Below, piece by piece: positions 61,536-64,000 of a stretch of 64,000 nucleotides of DNA; the first letter of the stretch is position 1; each line of letters starts with the position of its first letter. The position numbers and the translations under genes are program-made. The stretch covers positions 186,001-250,000 of the forward strand of contig JBAYRL010000003.1 in assembly GCA_041676705.1 (NCBI GenBank). Reading direction: 5' to 3'. A model generated the notes under the pieces. The model was not told where the DNA came from, did no database searches, and saw only the letters and a program-made list of their open reading frames with translations. This stretch comes from Acidimicrobiia bacterium. Lineage in GTDB: Bacteria; Actinomycetota; Acidimicrobiia; Acidimicrobiales; SKKL01.

Positions 61536-62768
61536 GTGACCGAAGCTGAAATTGCTGTGCAGGCGCGCACTTGGGCGGAAGAAAACTGGGACCCAAACCT
61601 TTCGCTAAGGAAATGGCGAGAACGCCTCACCGAGTCGGGTTGGGGCGTTCCTTCTTGGCCAGCAGAATGGCATGGCCGAGGCTTGCCCGCTTGGAGCGAG
61701 TCGGTGGTAGCAAATGCACTGCGTAAAGTAGGCGCGTTGCCTGGTTTACCGGTTGGTTTGGCCGGGCCCACAATCTTGGAACAAGGCCCTAATTTCAGCC
61801 GCGAACGCTTTCTAACCAAGCTATTGACCGGAGAAGAAACCTGGTGCCAGCTATTTAGCGAGCCAACCGCTGGTTCCGACCTAGCGGGCCTGACCACCAC
61901 CGCAGTGCTAGATGGGGATGAGTGGGTAGTTAATGGACAAAAAGTTTGGAATACCAGCGCCCACCATGCCGATTTAGGCATGTTACTGGCACGCACTAAT
62001 TGGGACGTCCCCAAACACAAGGGCATAACTTACTTCGTATTGCCCATGAAACAGGCCGGGGTTGAAGTTCGGCCACTACGGCAAATGAACTACCACGACT
62101 CCTTCAATGAGGTCTTTCTCACCGACGCTCGCATCCCCAAAGATTGGGTGGTGGGCACGGTTAATGAAGGTTGGGCAGCCGCGTTAGCAACATTGGCGCA
62201 TGAGCGCCGCTTCGCGGTTCTAGGGCGCGGAAATTTTCGAGGGGTAGATCCGGGCCGAGTTTTAGAAGAGGCAATGGCCGAGGCCGCAGAGTCAGCGAAG
62301 GTTTATTCCTGGTACCCACAACGAGCCGGGCGGGCCGACTTGGCAATCAGCCATGCTCAAGATTCTGGGCGAGCTCAAGATCCGATCATCCGACAAGAGC
62401 TGGCTCGCCTTATTGCTATGAATCGCGCGGCGGGTTGGACCGCCGACCGTGCCCAGGCGGCTCGTGCTCTTGGGCGTCCACCAGGGCCTGAAGGCTCTAT
62501 TGGCAAGCTGGCACTTAGCCAGGTAGCGCGCCAAGCAGCCAAAGTTCACGGGATGATCGCTGGCACAGGTGGGCTTTTGGCTGGCACCGACTCTCGGGCC
62601 CCATTAGATGGAATTTTGGCCGAGATTTTAATTTCAGTACCAGCCCAATCAATAGCGGGTGGTACCGATGAAATTCAGCGAAATATCTTAGGGGAACGTG
62701 CCCTTGGGCTCCCCCGCGAACCCAACCCCTTCGCCGACGTGCCCTACCGCGAAGCCAGGAATTACTGA
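61536..62768 (+). CDS. Acyl-CoA dehydrogenase family protein
   Basis: A 410-aa flavoenzyme, paralog of the gene at 26.4 kb. TWCQLFSEPTAGSDLAGLTT and VNGQKVWNTSAHHADLGMLL are the FAD/substrate signatures, and SIAGGTDEIQRNILGERALGLP ends the fold. It desaturates an acyl-CoA in the island pathway. GTG start. Its last codons overlap the antisense reading frame of a broken nucleotidyltransferase gene downstream. Confidence 0.9.
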   Translation: MTEAEIAVQARTWAEENWDPNLSLRKWRERLTESGWGVPSWPAEWHGRGLPAWSESVVANALRKVGALPGLPVGLAGPTILEQGPNFSRERFLTKLLTGEETWCQLFSEPTAGSDLAGLTTTAVLDGDEWVVNGQKVWNTSAHHADLGMLLARTNWDVPKHKGITYFVLPMKQAGVEVRPLRQMNYHDSFNEVFLTDARIPKDWVVGTVNEGWAAALATLAHERRFAVLGRGNFRGVDPGRVLEEAMAEAAESAKVYSWYPQRAGRADLAISHAQDSGRAQDPIIRQELARLIAMNRAAGWTADRAQAARALGRPPGPEGSIGKLALSQVARQAAKVHGMIAGTGGLLAGTDSRAPLDGILAEILISVPAQSIAGGTDEIQRNILGERALGLPREPNPFADVPYREARNY

Positions 62769-62771
62769 AGC

Positions 62772-62918
62772 GATATCGCTAGCTGAGTTATCTTCACCAC
62801 GCGCCACCGAGCCGAATAGCGAAATCGACACGCCACCATGTTTCAAAACAGCATCTTTGATCTCAGATAGGTGACGGTCCACTTTCTCTCTCAAAGCAGT
62901 CGAAGCCGCAGTTGCCAT
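62772..62918 (-). pseudogene. Truncated MNT-type nucleotidyltransferase
   Basis: From ATG 62918 the frame reads MATAASTALREKVDRHLSEI and then LFGSVARGEDNSASDIA, the GSxxRG-SDxD active site of MNT minimal nucleotidyltransferases (HEPN-MNT toxin-antitoxin pairs and relatives). The second catalytic Asp is missing: SDID is expected but SDIA is found, and past about 62775 the frame is antisense to the acyl-CoA dehydrogenase. The 3' two thirds of the gene are gone, so it is a remnant. Confidence 0.7.
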
Positions 62919-62982
62919 ACCTATAAGCATAGCACTGCGTAGGTTGCCGTTAAGATGCAAGGCAGTTCGCAAGGGGGAACAC

Positions 62983-64000
62983 ATGCAGCGTTTGCTAATC
63001 GCCAATCGAGGCGAAATTGCTGTTCGAATTGCTCAAAGCGCCGCCGATCTAGGCATCACCACTATTGCTCTGGCCTCTGAAGATGAGGCTCATGCCTGGC
63101 ATGTGTCGCAGTGCGACGAATCGGTAACGCTTGCCGAAACTGGCCCTCGTGCCTACCTCAACATCGACGCCGTAATTGGTGCCGCTCGCAAAATGAACTG
63201 CGACGCAATACATCCTGGTTACGGTTTCCTGAGTGAAAGTGCGGCCTTTGCACTCGCTTGCGCTGCGGCAGGGCTCACCTTCATAGGTCCAAACCCGCAG
63301 GCGCTAGCCGCTTTTGGGAACAAGGCAGCAGCACGCACAATGGCAGCCGAAGCTGGCATACCGGTGCTACGTGGCACCAACGGCCCTACCTCGCTTGGCG
63401 AAGCTCAAGACTTTCTGGCTGCATTGCAATCGACCTCCGAATTGTCGAGCAACATCGGCCCTGCAAACCGTGTCAACCAAGCAGGGTCTGGCGATCCGGC
63501 GGTAATGATAAAGGCCATCGCCGGAGGTGGAGGCCGAGGAATGCGAATCGCGCGCAACAGCGCTGAGCTAGAAAGAGCCTTCACCGCCTGTACACGCCAA
63601 GCCGTAGCTGCCTTTGGAAACGGACAGCTATATGTTGAAGAGTTTTTGCCCGAGGCGCGCCACGTCGAGGTGCAAATCGTTGGTGATGGCCACGAAGTTC
63701 TCCACTTGTGGGATCGTGAATGTAGCTTGCAGCGTCACCGCCAGAAGCTGGTTGAAGTTGCGCCAGCCTTCATGATTAACGAAGAAATTCGCCAGCAACT
63801 GTTCGAGTATGCTGTCACTTTAGGGCAGCTGACCAGCTATAACAGCCTCGGAACCGTCGAATTCTTGGTAGCCGAGCAAACCGCTATTTACATTGAGTCT
63901 AACCCTCGACTACAGGTTGAACATACGGTTACCGAAGAGGTAACCGGCCTAGACCTTGTGGCGCTGCAACTACAGATTGCACAAGGCAAGACGCTAGCAG
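62983..64000 (+). CDS. Biotin carboxylase (acyl/acetyl-CoA carboxylase), partial
   Basis: The first 339 residues of a biotin-dependent carboxylase, running off the window. The N-terminal domain is MQRLLIANRGEIAVRIAQSA, followed by HPGYGFLSES. The ATP-grasp domain has MIKAIAGGGGRGM, VEEFLPEARHVEVQI and ESNPRLQVEHTVTEEVTG. It carboxylates biotin with bicarbonate and ATP. A stretch near residues 126-168 is about 15-20 residues longer than usual. ATG with AAGGGGGAAC upstream. Whether a BCCP or carboxyltransferase domain follows cannot be seen. Confidence 0.92.
   Translation, partial: MQRLLIANRGEIAVRIAQSAADLGITTIALASEDEAHAWHVSQCDESVTLAETGPRAYLNIDAVIGAARKMNCDAIHPGYGFLSESAAFALACAAAGLTFIGPNPQALAAFGNKAAARTMAAEAGIPVLRGTNGPTSLGEAQDFLAALQSTSELSSNIGPANRVNQAGSGDPAVMIKAIAGGGGRGMRIARNSAELERAFTACTRQAVAAFGNGQLYVEEFLPEARHVEVQIVGDGHEVLHLWDRECSLQRHRQKLVEVAPAFMINEEIRQQLFEYAVTLGQLTSYNSLGTVEFLVAEQTAIYIESNPRLQVEHTVTEEVTGLDLVALQLQIAQGKTLA

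Noticed and set aside
62688..63005. 105-aa ORF as an intact nucleotidyltransferase
   Set aside because: Frame past about 62775 is antisense acyl-CoA dehydrogenase and the second catalytic Asp is missing.
1..64000. rRNA, tRNA, CRISPR, IS or prophage genes
   Set aside because: None recognised on reading; a tRNA search program could still find one missed in a gap.

Overview
This window looks like chromosome of an actinobacterium, most likely an Acidimicrobiia-type lineage. The grounds are: repeated LLM-class (F420-type) oxidoreductases, a DsbA-fold protein of the actinobacterial mycothiol-reductase kind, many GTG/TTG starts and leaderless-looking promoters, abundant acyl-CoA dehydrogenases/CoA ligases/CaiB transferases, neocarzinostatin-fold surface proteins with an LPXTG signal, and G+C content near one half by eye. 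The lineage is inference. No rRNA, tRNA, insertion sequence, prophage or CRISPR array was recognised. Coding density is high and genes sit in short operons on both strands.

Layout. 0-7.3 kb: DsbA-like oxidoreductase, SDR, a heterodimeric ABC exporter with one degenerate ATP site, Zn alcohol dehydrogenase, thioredoxin. 7.3-11.5 kb: a CsoR-family repressor with a CstR-like Cys pair, an alkyl sulfatase and a QacA/SmvA-type efflux pump. 11.5-17.4 kb: a NikA/CntA-like metal or metallophore importer whose second permease is fused to an ATPase, plus catalase. 17.5-24 kb: LLM oxidoreductase, alpha/beta hydrolase, methyltransferase, GlcD-like flavoprotein, GH3 beta-glucosidase. 24.2-26.2 kb: zinc/manganese binding protein and permease behind a Zur-like box, with no ATPase gene in view. 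26.3-28.5 kb: acyl-CoA dehydrogenase and TetR. 28.6-32.3 kb: three neocarzinostatin-fold surface proteins, one with LPRTG. 32.4-37.9 kb: complete Dpp/Opp-type importer behind three operator-like repeats spaced exactly 21 bp. 38-47.6 kb: dienelactone hydrolase, LLM enzyme, acyl-CoA ligase, FbpABC-type iron(III) importer, AhpD-like protein, AttH-like protein. 47.7-50 kb: persulfide dioxygenase-rhodanese, a tiny Cys-rich protein and a DUF302 protein. 50-55.5 kb: enoyl-CoA hydratase, CoA ligase, acyl-CoA dehydrogenase, methyltransferase, a CPVC membrane protein. 55.5-62.8 kb: an acyl-CoA catabolic island with its own TetR regulator and three copies of one 16-bp operator. 62.8-64 kb: a broken nucleotidyltransferase and the start of a biotin carboxylase.

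Two apparently unreported regulatory circuits stand out. (1) A predicted persulfide-stress regulon: the palindrome ATACCC-N4-GGGTAT (or a one-base variant) lies over the promoters of the persulfide dioxygenase-rhodanese, the Cys-rich small protein plus DUF302 pair, and a CPVC-motif membrane protein. The CsoR-family protein at 7.4 kb is the obvious candidate regulator. (2) A TetR-centred regulon in which TCGACAYTNATGTCGA appears in front of the orphan binding protein/CaiB operon, between the divergent LLM and enoyl-CoA hydratase genes, and between the divergent tetR and acyl-CoA dehydrogenase genes. Both rest on motifs read directly from the sequence; the regulators and ligands are inferred.
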